41,232 bases of DNA from Streptomyces milbemycinicus (GTDB lineage: Bacteria; Actinomycetota; Actinomycetes; Streptomycetales; Streptomycetaceae), in the NCBI RefSeq assembly GCF_002154605.1, contig NZ_MUNE01000249.1, positions 1 to 41,232 on the forward strand, given 5' to 3'. The translations under genes and the position numbers were made by a program. Every line of letters starts with the position of its first letter. Position 1 is the first letter of the stretch. Under the pieces are notes generated by a model, which worked only from the letters and a program-made list of their open reading frames with translations, was not told where the DNA came from and searched no databases. This document shows, one piece after another, positions 15,971 to 25,209 of the stretch.

Positions 15971-17437
15971 GTGCTCACCGAACAGGGCCTGGCCACCATG
16001 CCGGCCGTCGAGATGGTGGCCGGATTCGCCGACCACACGCTGTCGCCCGTGCAGGTCCACGACGCCGTCCAGGCGGTGATCGAGGCGCGCGAGAGTGTGC
16101 TCAACGCGTTCTGGGTGCGGGATCCGGATGAGTCCCGCAAAGCGGCCCTGGCCAGCGAGGCGCGCTGGGCGGCGGGGGAACCGCTCGGGCCCATCGACGG
16201 CGTGCCCGTGACGCTGAAGGAGAACGTCGCCCGCAGGGGCGTCCCCATGCCCTCGGGCAACGCGGGGACCGTGCCGGTCGTCCCCGAGGCGGACGCGCCC
16301 ATCACCGCGCGGGTCCTCGAATCCGGTGGGGTGGTCCTCGGGTCGACCGTGATGCCGGACTGGGGCATGCTCTCCTCGGGAGTCTCCAGCCGGCACGGCA
16401 TTACCCGCAGCCCCTGGAACCCCGCCTGGACCACGGGCGGTTCCAGCTCCGGCGCGGGGGCCGCGGCGGCCGGGGGATACGGTCCGCTCCACGTCGGCAC
16501 CGACATCGGGGGATCGATCCGGCTGCCGGGCACCTGGCTGGGGCTCGCCACGCTCAAGCCCAGCTACGGAAGGATCCCGCTGGACGCCCCGTACCTGGGG
16601 CGCGCCGCCGGCCCCATGGCGCGCACCGTGGCGGACGCGGCCCTGTTCATGAGTGTCCTGAGCCGGCCCGATCCCCGGGACTGGTCGAGTCTGCCGCCGC
16701 AGGACATCAACTGGTCGGCGTCGGCCGGCGAGGTGCGCGGACTGCGGGTGGGGGTGCAGCTGGACGCCGGTTGCGGGGAGCCCTGCGACGCCGAGGTCCG
16801 TGCCGCGGTGAACCGCGCCGCCGCGCTCTTCGAGGCGGCGGGAGCCGTCGTGGAGCCGGTGGAGCCGTTCATGAGCCAGGATCTCCTGGACGATCTGGAT
16901 CTGTTCTGGCGGGTGCGGTCCTGGAACGACTTCCGCGAACTGCCGGCCGAGGCCAAGCTGCGCGTCCACCCCAGCATCATCCGATGGTGCCAGGGGGGCG
17001 CGGATGTGCCGGGCACCCGGGTGCTCCAGTGCTACCAGCAGATCATGCGTATCCAGGAGCGGACCGTGGCGGCGACGCTCCCGTACGATCTGGTGCTTTC
17101 GCCGGTGGCTCCGGTGGCGGCGTTCCCCGCCGAGCAGCCGATGCCGTTCCTGGAAGACGCGAAGACCATGGCCCATATCGGCTTCACCGCGCCGTACAAC
17201 ATGTCGGGCCAGCCCGCGGCGACCGTCAACTGCGGTCTGACGGCGGACGGTCGGCCCATCGGGGTGCAGCTCGCGGGCCGCCGATTCGACGATCTCGGTG
17301 TCCTGCGGGCGGCGGCGTGGTACGAACAGAACCGGCCTGCCGAGGCGGTCCCGCACTGGCCGGACAGCGCCCCCGGGGCGACCACCGGGGCGACCACCGG
17401 GGAGAAGACGACAACGCTCGAAGGGGAGAAGCCGTGA
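15971..17437 (+). CDS. Amidase-signature family hydrolase
   Basis: The 488-residue enzyme hydrolyses amide bonds with a Ser-cisSer-Lys triad. Numbering from the chosen start, the triad is Lys83 (VTLKENVARRG), cis-Ser158 (TTGGSSSGAG) and nucleophile Ser182 (VGTDIGGSIRLPG). The spacings of 75 and 24 residues match the family exactly. GTG 15971 is preferred over the in-frame GTG at 15965, which is too close to the GGGAG ribosome site. The gene overlaps gntR by 4 bp. It has no signal peptide, so it acts on a substrate inside the cell, probably one brought in by the divergently encoded ABC importer. The precise amide (aryl, acyl or ureido-type) cannot be read from the sequence. Confidence 0.9.
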   Translation: MLTEQGLATMPAVEMVAGFADHTLSPVQVHDAVQAVIEARESVLNAFWVRDPDESRKAALASEARWAAGEPLGPIDGVPVTLKENVARRGVPMPSGNAGTVPVVPEADAPITARVLESGGVVLGSTVMPDWGMLSSGVSSRHGITRSPWNPAWTTGGSSSGAGAAAAGGYGPLHVGTDIGGSIRLPGTWLGLATLKPSYGRIPLDAPYLGRAAGPMARTVADAALFMSVLSRPDPRDWSSLPPQDINWSASAGEVRGLRVGVQLDAGCGEPCDAEVRAAVNRAAALFEAAGAVVEPVEPFMSQDLLDDLDLFWRVRSWNDFRELPAEAKLRVHPSIIRWCQGGADVPGTRVLQCYQQIMRIQERTVAATLPYDLVLSPVAPVAAFPAEQPMPFLEDAKTMAHIGFTAPYNMSGQPAATVNCGLTADGRPIGVQLAGRRFDDLGVLRAAAWYEQNRPAEAVPHWPDSAPGATTGATTGEKTTTLEGEKP

Positions 17438-18201
17438 GTGACGGGGCACAGTTCCAGCAGGTCTCGCCGGTACGGCTCTACCAGCGGATCGTCGAGCAGA
17501 TCGAGCAGGCGATCACACGCGGCGACCTCAAGCCCGGTCAGCGCCTGCCGAGCGAACGAGAGCTGGTGACGCAGTTCGGGGCGAGTAGGCCCACCGTACG
17601 CGAGGCCCTGCGCGTACTGGAGAGCAACGGCCTGATCCGCTCGCGCCCGGGTGACCCGAACGGCCCGGAGATCCTGCCGTTCTCCTCGGCGGGCCTGACC
17701 AAGGAGATGACCCGGCTCGTCCAGTTCGACAATGTGTCGATGGCCGAGTTGATCTCGTTCCGCATGATCCTCGACGGCTCGGCGAGCATGCTGGCGGCCC
17801 GGCTGCGGTCCGAGGAGGAACTGTCCGCCATGGAGCGGACGATCGCCGTCATGTCGGACGCGATCGAGACGGGGTACGACGAGTTCAGCAAGGCGGACGT
17901 CGCGTTCCATGAGGCGGTGGCCGTGGCCAGCCGCAACTCCCTTATCGAGGTCTGCAACCAGGTGGTCCGGGGCGCCGTCCTCTCGCTGATCTCGGACAAG
18001 GTCGCCCATGCGCACAACCGCAAGGCGCTGATGCGCGAATCGCTCCAACACCACCAGGAGGTGCTGGAGGCGATCCGGGCACGGGACGGCGCGGCGGCGG
18101 CGCGCATCTCGCGACGCAAACTCCTCGACTACTACGCCGGCTACGTCCCCGAGAGCGAGCAGGGGCCGCTGCTCGCTCTCGTGGACGACGAGGAGCCCTG
18201 A
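17434..18201 (+). CDS. GntR family regulator, FadR (FCD) subfamily
   Basis: The 255-residue product has an N-terminal winged helix (LYQRIVEQIEQAI, LPSERELVTQFGASRPTVREALRVLESNGLI) followed by a helical FCD effector domain. Metal-site residues typical of FCD proteins are visible as DVAFHEAV and ESLQHHQEVL; the usual third histidine near the C-terminus seems to be absent from ARISRRKLLDYY. It starts with a GTG that overlaps the amidase stop as GTGA, so the two are coupled. FadR-type GntR proteins bind TNGTNNNACNA palindromes and are usually released by a pathway metabolite. Matching palindromes at 4775-4789 and 15841-15855 make it the probable regulator of the sulfatase, importer and dehydrogenase genes. 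It ends 15 bp before the convergent icmF stop. Confidence 0.9.
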   Translation: MSDGAQFQQVSPVRLYQRIVEQIEQAITRGDLKPGQRLPSERELVTQFGASRPTVREALRVLESNGLIRSRPGDPNGPEILPFSSAGLTKEMTRLVQFDNVSMAELISFRMILDGSASMLAARLRSEEELSAMERTIAVMSDAIETGYDEFSKADVAFHEAVAVASRNSLIEVCNQVVRGAVLSLISDKVAHAHNRKALMRESLQHHQEVLEAIRARDGAAAARISRRKLLDYYAGYVPESEQGPLLALVDDEEP

Positions 18202-18216
18202 ACCGCCGGCAGGTGG

Positions 18217-21200
18217 TCAGACGTTGCGCCGGTACTGGCCGCCGACCTCGAAGAACGCCTCGGTGATCTGCTGAAGCGAGCAGACCCGGGCGGCGTCCAT
18301 GAGGACGGCGAAGACGTTGTGGCCGTTCACCGCCGCGTCCTTGAGGGCCATCAGGGCGGCGTGGGCCTGGTCGCGGTGGCGGGCCTGGTAGTCGCCCACG
18401 CGCTCCAGCTGGGACTCCTTCTCCTGCTCGGTGGCGCGCGCCAGCTCGATGGTGCCGGGCTCGGCGGTGTCCGCGCGCGGGTTGCGGAACGTGTTGACTC
18501 CGATGATCGGCAGGGTGCCGTCGTGCTTGCGCTGCTCGTACAGCATCGACTCGTCCTGGATCCGGCCGCGCTGGTAGCCGGTCTCCATGGCGCCGAGCAC
18601 ACCGCCGCGCTCGCTGATCCGCTCGAACTCGGCGAGCACGGCGGCCTCGACCAGATCGGTGAGTTCATCGATGATGAACGAGCCCTGCAGGGGGTTCTCG
18701 TTCATCGCCAGGCCCCATTCCCGGTTGATGATCAGCTGGATGGCCAGGGCCCGGCGGACCGAGTCCTCAGTGGGGGTGGTCACCGCCTCGTCGTAGGCGT
18801 TGGTGTGCAGGCTGTTGCAGTTGTCGTAGATGGCGATGAGCGCCTGCAAGGTGGTGCGGATGTCGTTGAAGTCCATCTCCTGGGCGTGCAGGGAGCGGCC
18901 TGAGGTCTGGACGTGGTACTTCAGCTTCTGGCTGCGCTCATTCGCCCCGTACTTCTCCTTCATCGCCACCGCCCAGATGCGGCGGGCGACCCGGCCGAGC
19001 ACGGAGTATTCGGGGTCCATGCCGTTGGAGAAGAAGAAGGACAGGTTCGGGGCGAAGTCGTCGATGTCCATACCGCGCGCCAGGTAGGCCTCGACATAGG
19101 TGAAGCCGTTGGCCAGGGTGAAGGCCAGCTGGCTGATGGGGTTCGCGCCGGCTTCGGCGATGTGGTAGCCGGAGATGGACACCGAGTAGAAGTTGCGGAC
19201 CTTGTGCGCGATGAACCACTCCTGGATGTCGGCCATCATCCGCAAGGAGAACTCGGTGGAGAACAGGCAGGTGTTCTGGCCCTGGTCCTCCTTGAGGATG
19301 TCGGCCTGCACCGTGCCGCGCACACTCGCCAGCGCGTGTGCGCGCAAGCGGGCGGCCTCCTCGGGGGACGGGTCACGCCCCTCGGCGGTGCGGAATCGCT
19401 CGGTCTGCTGGTCGATGGCGGTGTTCAGGAAGAACGCCAGGATGGTCGGCGCGGGTCCGTTGATCGTCATGGAGACCGAGGTCGTCGGCGCGACCAGGTC
19501 GAAGCCGTCGTAGAGGGCCTTCATGTCCTCCAGCGTGGCCACCGACACCCCGGAGGTGCCGACCTTGCCGTAGATGTCGGGGCGTTCGCCGGGGTCACGG
19601 CCATAGAGGGTGACCGAGTCGAAGGCAGTGGACAGCCGCGTGGCCGGCTGGCCCTCGGAGAGCAGCTTGAAGCGCCGGTTGGTACGGAACGGATCGCCCT
19701 CGCCGGCGAACATCCGCGCCGGGTCCTCCCCGTCGCGTTTGAACGGGAACACCCCGGCCGTGAAGGGGAAGTAGCCGGGCAGGTTCTCCCGGCGCCAGAA
19801 CCGCACCAGCTCCCCGTGGTCGGTGAACCTGGGCAGGGCGACGCGGGGGACCTTGTTGCCGGACAGCGACTCGCGGGTCAGCTTGGTACGGATTTCCCTG
19901 TCGCGGACCTTCACGACCTGCTCGTCACCGGAGTAGGCGGCCACGACGGTCGGCCAGTTCCCGATCTGCTCCGTGACGTCGTGCGGAAGTTGCTTGCGGG
20001 CGTCCTCCAGCAGCGACTGCACGCTCCCGGCGTCGGAGCCGGCCTCGACGAGCTCGCCCCTGACCGCGTCCAGGCGCTGCACCCTACGGGCCGCCCCGGC
20101 CAGCCGCTCGGTCTCCTCGTGGTACCGGCGGACCGTCTCGTTGATCTCGGCGAGATAGCGCACCCGGTCCGTGGGCACCACCTGCCGGATGCCCGAGGAG
20201 TGGCGTACGTCGACCGGCGGCAGCGTGCCCTCGGACAGGGGCAGGCCCCGCTCGGCCAGGGCGGTCCTCAGATACTGGTAGAGCGCGGTGACACCATCGT
20301 CGTTGAACGTGGCCGCCGAGGTGCCGTACACCGGCATGTCCTCGGGCCGCATACCGAACGCCTCGCGGTTGCGGACCAGTTGGCGGCCCACATCACGCAG
20401 TGCGTCCTTGGCGCCGCGCCGTTCGAACTTGTTGATGGCCACCACGTCGGCGAAGTCGAGCATATCGATCTTCTCCAGCTGCGAGGCGGCGCCGAACTCC
20501 GGCGTCATCACATACAGCGAGGTGTCGACGAACGGCACGATCGCCGCGTCTCCCTGGCCGATGCCCGGTGTCTCCACGACCACCAGATCGAACCCGGCCG
20601 CCTTGACCACGTCGATGACATCGGACAGCTGCTCGGGCAGCTCGCGGCTGCCGCGCGTGGCCAGGCTCCGGAAGAAGACCCGGTGCCCGTCCAGGGAGTT
20701 CATCCGGATCCGGTCACCGAGCAGCGCACCGCCGCCACGGCGGCGGGTCGGGTCGACCGCGATCACCGCGATCCGCAACTTGTCGTGCTGGTCCACACGG
20801 AACCGGCGCACCAGCTCGTCGGTCAGTGACGACTTTCCCGAGCCGCCGGTGCCGGTGATGCCGAGCACCGGTGTGACCCGCGCCGCCGCGGCGGCACGCA
20901 TCTGTTCCAGCAGCTCCGGGGGCAGCTTGCCGAGTTCGGCACCGGTGATTGCGCGGGCGATCGCGAACCGGTCGCCGGCGAGTACGGCGGCGGCGTCGGC
21001 CGGCTTGCGGTCCCAGAGGTCGAAATCGCAGTCCCGCACCACCGAGTTGACCATCCCGGCGAGGCCGAGCCGCTGGCCGTCCTCGGGGGAGAAGATCGTC
21101 ACCCCGCATTCGCGCAGTCGGGCGATCTCCTCGGGCACGATGACACCGCCTCCGCCGCCCACCACGCGGACGTGGTCCGCTCCCCGCTCGCGCAGCGACG

Positions 21201-21447
21201 CGGCCAGGTACTCGAAGTACTCGACATGTCCGCCCTGGTAGGAGGAGACCGCGACGCCGTGTGCGTCCTCCTCGAGCGCCGCGTCCACGACCTCGCGGAC
21301 GGAGCGGTTGTGCCCGAGATGGATCACCTCGGCGCCCTGGGACTGGAAGATCCGCCGCATGATGTTGATCGACGCATCGTGCCCGTCGAACAGCGCCGAA
21401 GCCGTAACCAGGCGGACAGGGTGCACAGGGCGGTGCAGATCGTTCAT
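18217..21447 (-). CDS. icmF: Fused isobutyryl-CoA mutase
   Basis: The 1076-residue adenosylcobalamin enzyme interconverts isobutyryl-CoA and butyryl-CoA. Three parts are fused. The B12-binding domain (residues 10-145) has the DGHD cobalt-ligand motif with His23. The MeaB-like G-protein chaperone (about 195-440) has Walker [23 protein letters not shown] and the base-binding INKFE. The mutase barrel (about 530-1070) includes [32 protein letters not shown] and NENPLQGSF. This order is diagnostic for IcmF rather than methylmalonyl-CoA mutase. ATG 21447 follows GGGAAGG. The gene has its own promoter containing an 18-bp palindrome. It supplies butyryl and, indirectly, methylmalonyl units from valine or fatty acids. 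Related fused mutases acting on pivalyl-CoA or isovaleryl-CoA remain possible. Confidence 0.94.
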   Translation of the reverse strand: MNDLHRPVHPVRLVTASALFDGHDASINIMRRIFQSQGAEVIHLGHNRSVREVVDAALEEDAHGVAVSSYQGGHVEYFEYLAASLRERGADHVRVVGGGGGVIVPEEIARLRECGVTIFSPEDGQRLGLAGMVNSVVRDCDFDLWDRKPADAAAVLAGDRFAIARAITGAELGKLPPELLEQMRAAAAARVTPVLGITGTGGSGKSSLTDELVRRFRVDQHDKLRIAVIAVDPTRRRGGGALLGDRIRMNSLDGHRVFFRSLATRGSRELPEQLSDVIDVVKAAGFDLVVVETPGIGQGDAAIVPFVDTSLYVMTPEFGAASQLEKIDMLDFADVVAINKFERRGAKDALRDVGRQLVRNREAFGMRPEDMPVYGTSAATFNDDGVTALYQYLRTALAERGLPLSEGTLPPVDVRHSSGIRQVVPTDRVRYLAEINETVRRYHEETERLAGAARRVQRLDAVRGELVEAGSDAGSVQSLLEDARKQLPHDVTEQIGNWPTVVAAYSGDEQVVKVRDREIRTKLTRESLSGNKVPRVALPRFTDHGELVRFWRRENLPGYFPFTAGVFPFKRDGEDPARMFAGEGDPFRTNRRFKLLSEGQPATRLSTAFDSVTLYGRDPGERPDIYGKVGTSGVSVATLEDMKALYDGFDLVAPTTSVSMTINGPAPTILAFFLNTAIDQQTERFRTAEGRDPSPEEAARLRAHALASVRGTVQADILKEDQGQNTCLFSTEFSLRMMADIQEWFIAHKVRNFYSVSISGYHIAEAGANPISQLAFTLANGFTYVEAYLARGMDIDDFAPNLSFFFSNGMDPEYSVLGRVARRIWAVAMKEKYGANERSQKLKYHVQTSGRSLHAQEMDFNDIRTTLQALIAIYDNCNSLHTNAYDEAVTTPTEDSVRRALAIQLIINREWGLAMNENPLQGSFIIDELTDLVEAAVLAEFERISERGGVLGAMETGYQRGRIQDESMLYEQRKHDGTLPIIGVNTFRNPRADTAEPGTIELARATEQEKESQLERVGDYQARHRDQAHAALMALKDAAVNGHNVFAVLMDAARVCSLQQITEAFFEVGGQYRRNV

Positions 21448-21488
21448 GAGGGCCTTCCCGGACAGCTGAGGGGACGCTGACCAACAAG

Positions 21489-21517
21489 ATACTAGGACGT
21501 CCTAGTAAATTACTGAA
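21489..21517 (-). promoter_or_regulatory. icmF promoter with 18-bp palindromic operator
   Basis: The perfect palindrome TACTAGGACGTCCTAGTA occupies 21490-21507. On the minus strand it overlaps a -10 box TAGTAT (21494-21489), and TTCAGT (21517-21512) lies 17 bp upstream as a weak -35. A dimeric regulator of TetR or MarR type would occlude the promoter. No such regulator gene is in the window, so it must be encoded elsewhere. Confidence 0.7.
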
Positions 21518-21563
21518 GGTGAGGTCGGTGTGAAGAGAAGCACAGCGGGCGAGCCCTCCCGGC

Positions 21564-22328
21564 TCACAGCGCGGCGACGAGCCGCCTCAGCATCTCGTGC
21601 GCCGGCAGCAGCGACGGGCCGTACCAGGTGATCAGCCGACCGCTGACCAGGCGGGTCGGTGTGCGGCGGAAGGCCTCGGGGCCGTCGCTCTCGGTGAACA
21701 CATACGGCTCGTCGGGCAGCAGGACGACGCCCACGTCCGGTTGGTCGATCTCCTCCAGGGCCATATGCGGATAGCGGTCCGGATGCCGGGCAAACGCATT
21801 GGCGACACCGGCCCGGCGCAGCAGGTCGCCGGTGAAGGTGGACCTCCCGACCACCATCCAGGGGTCCCGCCAGATCGGGACCGCCGCGGTGACCGTGGCC
21901 TCGGGAAGGGGGCCCGACCAGAGCTCCCGCGCCGCGTCGAGCCAGTCGGGGACCGGGACTTGAAGCGCCTCGGCGAACAGCCGCTCGAGCGAGTCCAGGG
22001 CCTGTGGGACGGTCTCGATGACGGTCACCCACACCGGCACTCCCGCGGCGCGCAACCGGGTGACGTCGAGTTCGCGGTTCTCCTCCTTGTTCGCGATCAC
22101 GAGATCCGGCCGAAGCCGGGCGATCGCCTCCCGGTCGGGGTTCTTGGTGCCCCGCACCCGTACCACGTCCAGATCACCGGGATGGGTGCACCACTGGGTC
22201 GCCCCGACCAGGACCTCCGGATGGCCGTCGGCGACCGCCTCCGTGAGCGACGGCACGAGGGACACCACCCGGCGGGGCGGACGGGCCAGGTGCACGGCGG
22301 TGCCCATGTCGTCGTACAGCGGCGGCAT
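21564..22328 (-). CDS. BtuF-like cobalamin/metal-binding protein without signal peptide
   Basis: The 254-residue product resembles the helical-backbone periplasmic binding proteins for cobalamin and siderophores (BtuF family). VVSLVPSLTEAVADGHPEVLVGATQWCTHP followed by GTKNPDREAIARLRPDLVIANKEEN is the typical first lobe (quoted in parts), and WYGPSLLPAHEMLRRL the C-terminus. Unlike BtuF it has neither a Sec signal nor a lipobox, so it should be cytoplasmic. ATG 22328 is chosen for the strong GAGGGGAG site six bases upstream. It lies 116 bp upstream of icmF on the same strand. A role in cobalamin handling for the B12-dependent mutase is an inference from that position. Confidence 0.72.
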   Translation of the reverse strand: MPPLYDDMGTAVHLARPPRRVVSLVPSLTEAVADGHPEVLVGATQWCTHPGDLDVVRVRGTKNPDREAIARLRPDLVIANKEENRELDVTRLRAAGVPVWVTVIETVPQALDSLERLFAEALQVPVPDWLDAARELWSGPLPEATVTAAVPIWRDPWMVVGRSTFTGDLLRRAGVANAFARHPDRYPHMALEEIDQPDVGVVLLPDEPYVFTESDGPEAFRRTPTRLVSGRLITWYGPSLLPAHEMLRRLVAAL

Positions 22329-22375
22329 GACCGCTCCCCTCGCTTGCTCTCGTACGGTTTCGGACATCCACAGGC

Positions 22376-23388
22376 CTACGACGCCAAGCCTTGAGTGTCG
22401 CGCCATTGCGCGACCGCGTTCTCACCCGCGTTCTGCGCGATCTCGCCGAGCCCGGACAGGGCCAGGATGTGTGCCTCCCGATCACCGACCGCGGTGGCGG
22501 CACGCAGCGCGGTCTCGCCGGCCTCACGCGCCGCGACGAGATCATGGTCCCGGGACAAGGCCAGTGCGTGCAGGGCGGCCAACCTCGCCCCGATCTCCGG
22601 GGCGGCGCCCCCCATGGCGAGGGCGGTTTCGGCCCGGCGGCGCAATTCGCCGGCGAGATCCATGTTCCACAGCGCCCCACCGAGGGCAGCCTGCAGCCGG
22701 CTGAACGCCTCCGGCGATGGCCGGCCGGCCAGTAGCCGGTCGCCTGCCGACAGTGCCTCGCGGTTCCTGCCGGCCCGTGTCAAGGAGAGGATCGTCCGCT
22801 CACCCACGGTGAACCTCAGCGGCAGTGCCGGGGGCACCAGATCCAGAGCGCGTGTCATCAGGTCGGCCGCGAGGCCCGGCGTGACCGACAGTACGTCGTC
22901 GGCCGCTCGCTCAAGCAGCGCCACGGCTTCCTCGTCCCCGTGCAGGGCTCCCCTGAGGATGTGCGGCACCGCATCGATCGGCTGATGGCCCGCGGAGACA
23001 AGGTGGTGGGCAGCCTCCCGGTGAAGAGCCTTCCGGGCTGACGGCGGGATGTCGACATAGACCGCCTGGCGCAGCAGATCATGCCGGAAGGCCAGATGAT
23101 CGCCGCCGTCGTCGAGGAGTCCGGCGCGCACGGCTTCCTCGAGCGCCTCGATCAACGCGGCGGTCGGCCGGCCGCAGAGCGCGGCGGCGTCGTGGAAACC
23201 GAAACTGCGTCCCAGCACCGCTCCCATCTGGAGGAAGCGCAGCGTGCCGGGCTGCAGGGACCTGGGATCAGGGCCAACCCGCCGCTTCCGGTGCGGGCCA
23301 CCGAGGCGATCAGCGCCTGAAGCTCTTCGAGCTCGACCTCTCGGCCGCGCAGCCCCCTACGGGTCAGCGATCCGCCTGCCCTCGCCAC
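22376..23388 (-). pseudogene. LuxR/LAL-type regulator, decayed by internal deletion and frameshift
   Basis: The first 40 or so codons (from 23388) read LRGREVELEELQALIASVARTG, the usual start of a large ATP-binding LuxR (LAL) regulator, and end at the point where the Walker A P-loop should appear. The ATPase core is missing. Beyond about 23265 the homology continues in another frame as PGTLRFLQMGAVLGRSF, followed by the middle helical region through AFRHDLLRQAVYVDIPPSARKALH. The C-terminal tetratricopeptide part and LuxR helix-turn-helix are also missing; the frame stops at 22376. A full LAL protein has about 900-1000 residues. It is therefore a non-functional remnant marking an unstable junction between the icmF locus and the exporter block. 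Confidence 0.75.
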
Positions 23389-23618
23389 TCACGTACCTTT
23401 CCTATCCGTACTCCCCGGCCGAGGCCGGTCTCCGCCCACGCAAAACGGTCCAAGTGGGGTCCTGTGTCGGCGAGCGGCCGGCAGAGCGACGGAATGCCCG
23501 GGACGGGATTAGTGGCAGCATAACGGGTCACATCTCCACCGCCGCTGCGCACCCCCTCGACCCCGGGCGTGACAGTCCGGCTGTAGACCAGGTCACTGAA
23601 CTCCAGGCCAAGCCCCGC
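23389..23618. other. Non-coding gap left of leader copy A
   Basis: These 230 bp separate the LAL remnant from the conserved leader of the MFS operon. I see no convincing reading frame, terminator or clear promoter. The promoter driving leader A should lie in its last part or in the first bases of the conserved element. Confidence 0.5.
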
Positions 23619-23758
23619 CCCGGCCCGAGTCGGCCTGTAGTGCGTAGGCACCAGGACACGTAAGTGGCTGGTCCGGGTGGACCAGGGGAAGACGGCGGCC
23701 AGGGACGATGCCCGGCGGCGCGCCGGAGAGAAATGTTGGAGGCGTGCGAATCCCGCAC
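23619..23758 (+). promoter_or_regulatory. Candidate structured RNA leader, copy A (MFS operon)
   Basis: About 140 nt that recur, about 93% identical, in inverted orientation at 31027-31170, each time directly before an exporter gene. Predicted elements are H1 GTGC-gtag-GCAC (23640-23651), H2 CTGGTCC-gggt-GGACCAG (23668-23685), H3b CCGGCG-gcg-CGCCGG (23712-23726) and a terminal hairpin H4 GTGCG-aatcc-CGCAC (23744-23758). H3b is mutually exclusive with H3a (23698-23716), a stem with an ACGATG loop. H4 differs between copies at two base pairs, and both changes keep pairing. Identity stops exactly at the end of H4, 50 nt before the start codon. The class is not one I recognise. Control of transcription or translation by an effector is inferred. 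Confidence 0.65.
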
Positions 23759-23808
23759 ATCAAGCAGGTCCACGCACTTGCTCGCAACCAACGATGAAAA
23801 GGACATCT

Positions 23809-25209
23809 ATGTCCGAAGCTGTGGTTTCCCCGGTCCGCATCGGGAGGCTGTCGATCGGCGCCCTCGGCGCCCTGGCACTCGCCCTCGGCACCCTGCAGAC
23901 AGTGGTGGATCCAGCGCTCCCGCTGCTGCAACGTGAGCTGGGGGTCAGCTCTGGCGAAGGGGCACTGGTCTCCAACGCAGTGCTCATCACCGGCGCCGCC
24001 GTCGCACCCGTCGCAGGCAAACTTGGCGACCGCTACGGCGGAAAGCGGGTGCTGGTCCGGCTGATGGCCGTGGTCTCGGCCGGTGGTCTGTTGGCCGGCC
24101 TGGCGCCGAACCTGCCGGTGTTGTTACTCGGTCAGGTATTGCAGGGCGCCATGGTGGGTGCGCTGCCCCTTTCCTTCATCCTGGTGCGCAAACACCTCCC
24201 GGCAGGGGAGTCACAGCTGGGGATGGGGCTGGTCATGGCGCTGTTCACGGGCGGCGGCATGGTGGGAACGCTCACTGCCGGGCCGATCGCGGAAGGACTG
24301 TCCTGGCATTGGATGTTCGCGCTGCCGACGATCGCGATCATCGCGACGACGTTGGTCGTGGCTCGGTTGATGCCGCATGATCCGCCGATCGAATCGGAGT
24401 ACGGGATCGACTGGCCTGGCGTGGTTCTGCTGAGCGGCACGTTGCTCGCGTTCATGCTCGGGCTCGTGAGGGTGACGGGCGACGACGGCCTGCCGCCACT
24501 CACGGTCGGGGCCCTCGCGGTGGTCGTGGCCGCCCTCGCGACCGGATGGGTCGTCGTCGAGCGCCGGGCAGCCTCGCCGATGGTCGATCTACGCATGCTG
24601 GCAAAGCCTGCGATGTGGCATGCGTGCATGCTCACCATCGTCATAACCACCAGTTTCGGGATGGTGAGCTTTCTGCTCCCACAGCTGTTCGGGGTACCGG
24701 GCGACGGGTACGGCTTCGGAGCCAGCACCACCGACATCGGACTGTTCCTGCTGCCCGGCGCCATCGCCGGGGCGGTGAGCGATTCGGTCGGCGGGATCAC
24801 GGCGCGGCGTTTCGGTCTGCGTGCCGTGGTCGTCGTGGGCGCCGTCGTCACGGCGGCCACGATGACCACCCTGGTGTCGCTGCACACCGCGGAATGGCAG
24901 CTCGTCCTCGCGAAGGCGCTGGCCGCGATGGCCGCGGGCGTCGGTACCACGGCGTTGCTCACCAGCGCTGCCACCGCCGTCGAGACCAGGGACATCGGCA
25001 TCGCCACCAGCGTGCTCGTGGTGACTCGCGTAATCGGCATCGCCCTGGGCGTCCAGATCGCCGCCGCGATCCTCGACGCCGGGGCCGACCCGACGACGGG
25101 CCTGCCTACCGAATCGGCCTTCGTCACAGGTTTCGCCGTCGCCGGCCTCGTCGCCGCACTGTCACTGCTCGTTGTCCGTATCACGAAGAAAAAGGGAGCC
25201 CAGGCATGA
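23809..25209 (+). CDS. MFS drug exporter, EmrB/QacA (14-helix) type
   Basis: The 466-residue protein is a proton-driven exporter of the DHA2 kind, with about 14 membrane segments. The loop 2-3 motif GKLGDRYGGKRVLV and the antiporter motif LVMALFTGGGMVGTLTAGPIAE-like stretch (helix 5) are visible. ATG 23809 follows AAAAGGA at 23797-23803 with good spacing. The frame is open back to 23677 but that part is the structured leader, so it is not taken as coding. Codon 106 (24124-24126) is TTA, which makes translation dependent on the bldA tRNA in Streptomyces. The stop overlaps the FAD monooxygenase start as ATGA. The pair looks like a resistance or self-protection operon that expels and oxidises a toxic compound. 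Confidence 0.92.
   Translation: MSEAVVSPVRIGRLSIGALGALALALGTLQTVVDPALPLLQRELGVSSGEGALVSNAVLITGAAVAPVAGKLGDRYGGKRVLVRLMAVVSAGGLLAGLAPNLPVLLLGQVLQGAMVGALPLSFILVRKHLPAGESQLGMGLVMALFTGGGMVGTLTAGPIAEGLSWHWMFALPTIAIIATTLVVARLMPHDPPIESEYGIDWPGVVLLSGTLLAFMLGLVRVTGDDGLPPLTVGALAVVVAALATGWVVVERRAASPMVDLRMLAKPAMWHACMLTIVITTSFGMVSFLLPQLFGVPGDGYGFGASTTDIGLFLLPGAIAGAVSDSVGGITARRFGLRAVVVVGAVVTAATMTTLVSLHTAEWQLVLAKALAAMAAGVGTTALLTSAATAVETRDIGIATSVLVVTRVIGIALGVQIAAAILDAGADPTTGLPTESAFVTGFAVAGLVAALSLLVVRITKKKGAQA

Noticed and set aside
18217..21447. Methylmalonyl-CoA mutase
   Set aside because: The order B12 domain, G-protein chaperone, mutase barrel in one chain is that of IcmF; methylmalonyl-CoA mutase has the B12 domain at the C-terminus and a separate MeaB.
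23619..23758. Leader as a guanidine riboswitch (ykkC/class I, II or III)
   Set aside because: Fragments such as CTGGTCC, an ACGA-containing loop and AAGACGGCG look reminiscent, and the nearby guanidine chemistry is tempting, but the ordered core motifs and pseudoknot pairing of these classes cannot be aligned.
23677..23808. N-terminal extension of the MFS exporter from GTG 23677 (and of MMPL from 31130)
   Set aside because: These stretches are the conserved leader. They would be read in different frames relative to the element in the two genes, so conservation cannot be due to the protein.
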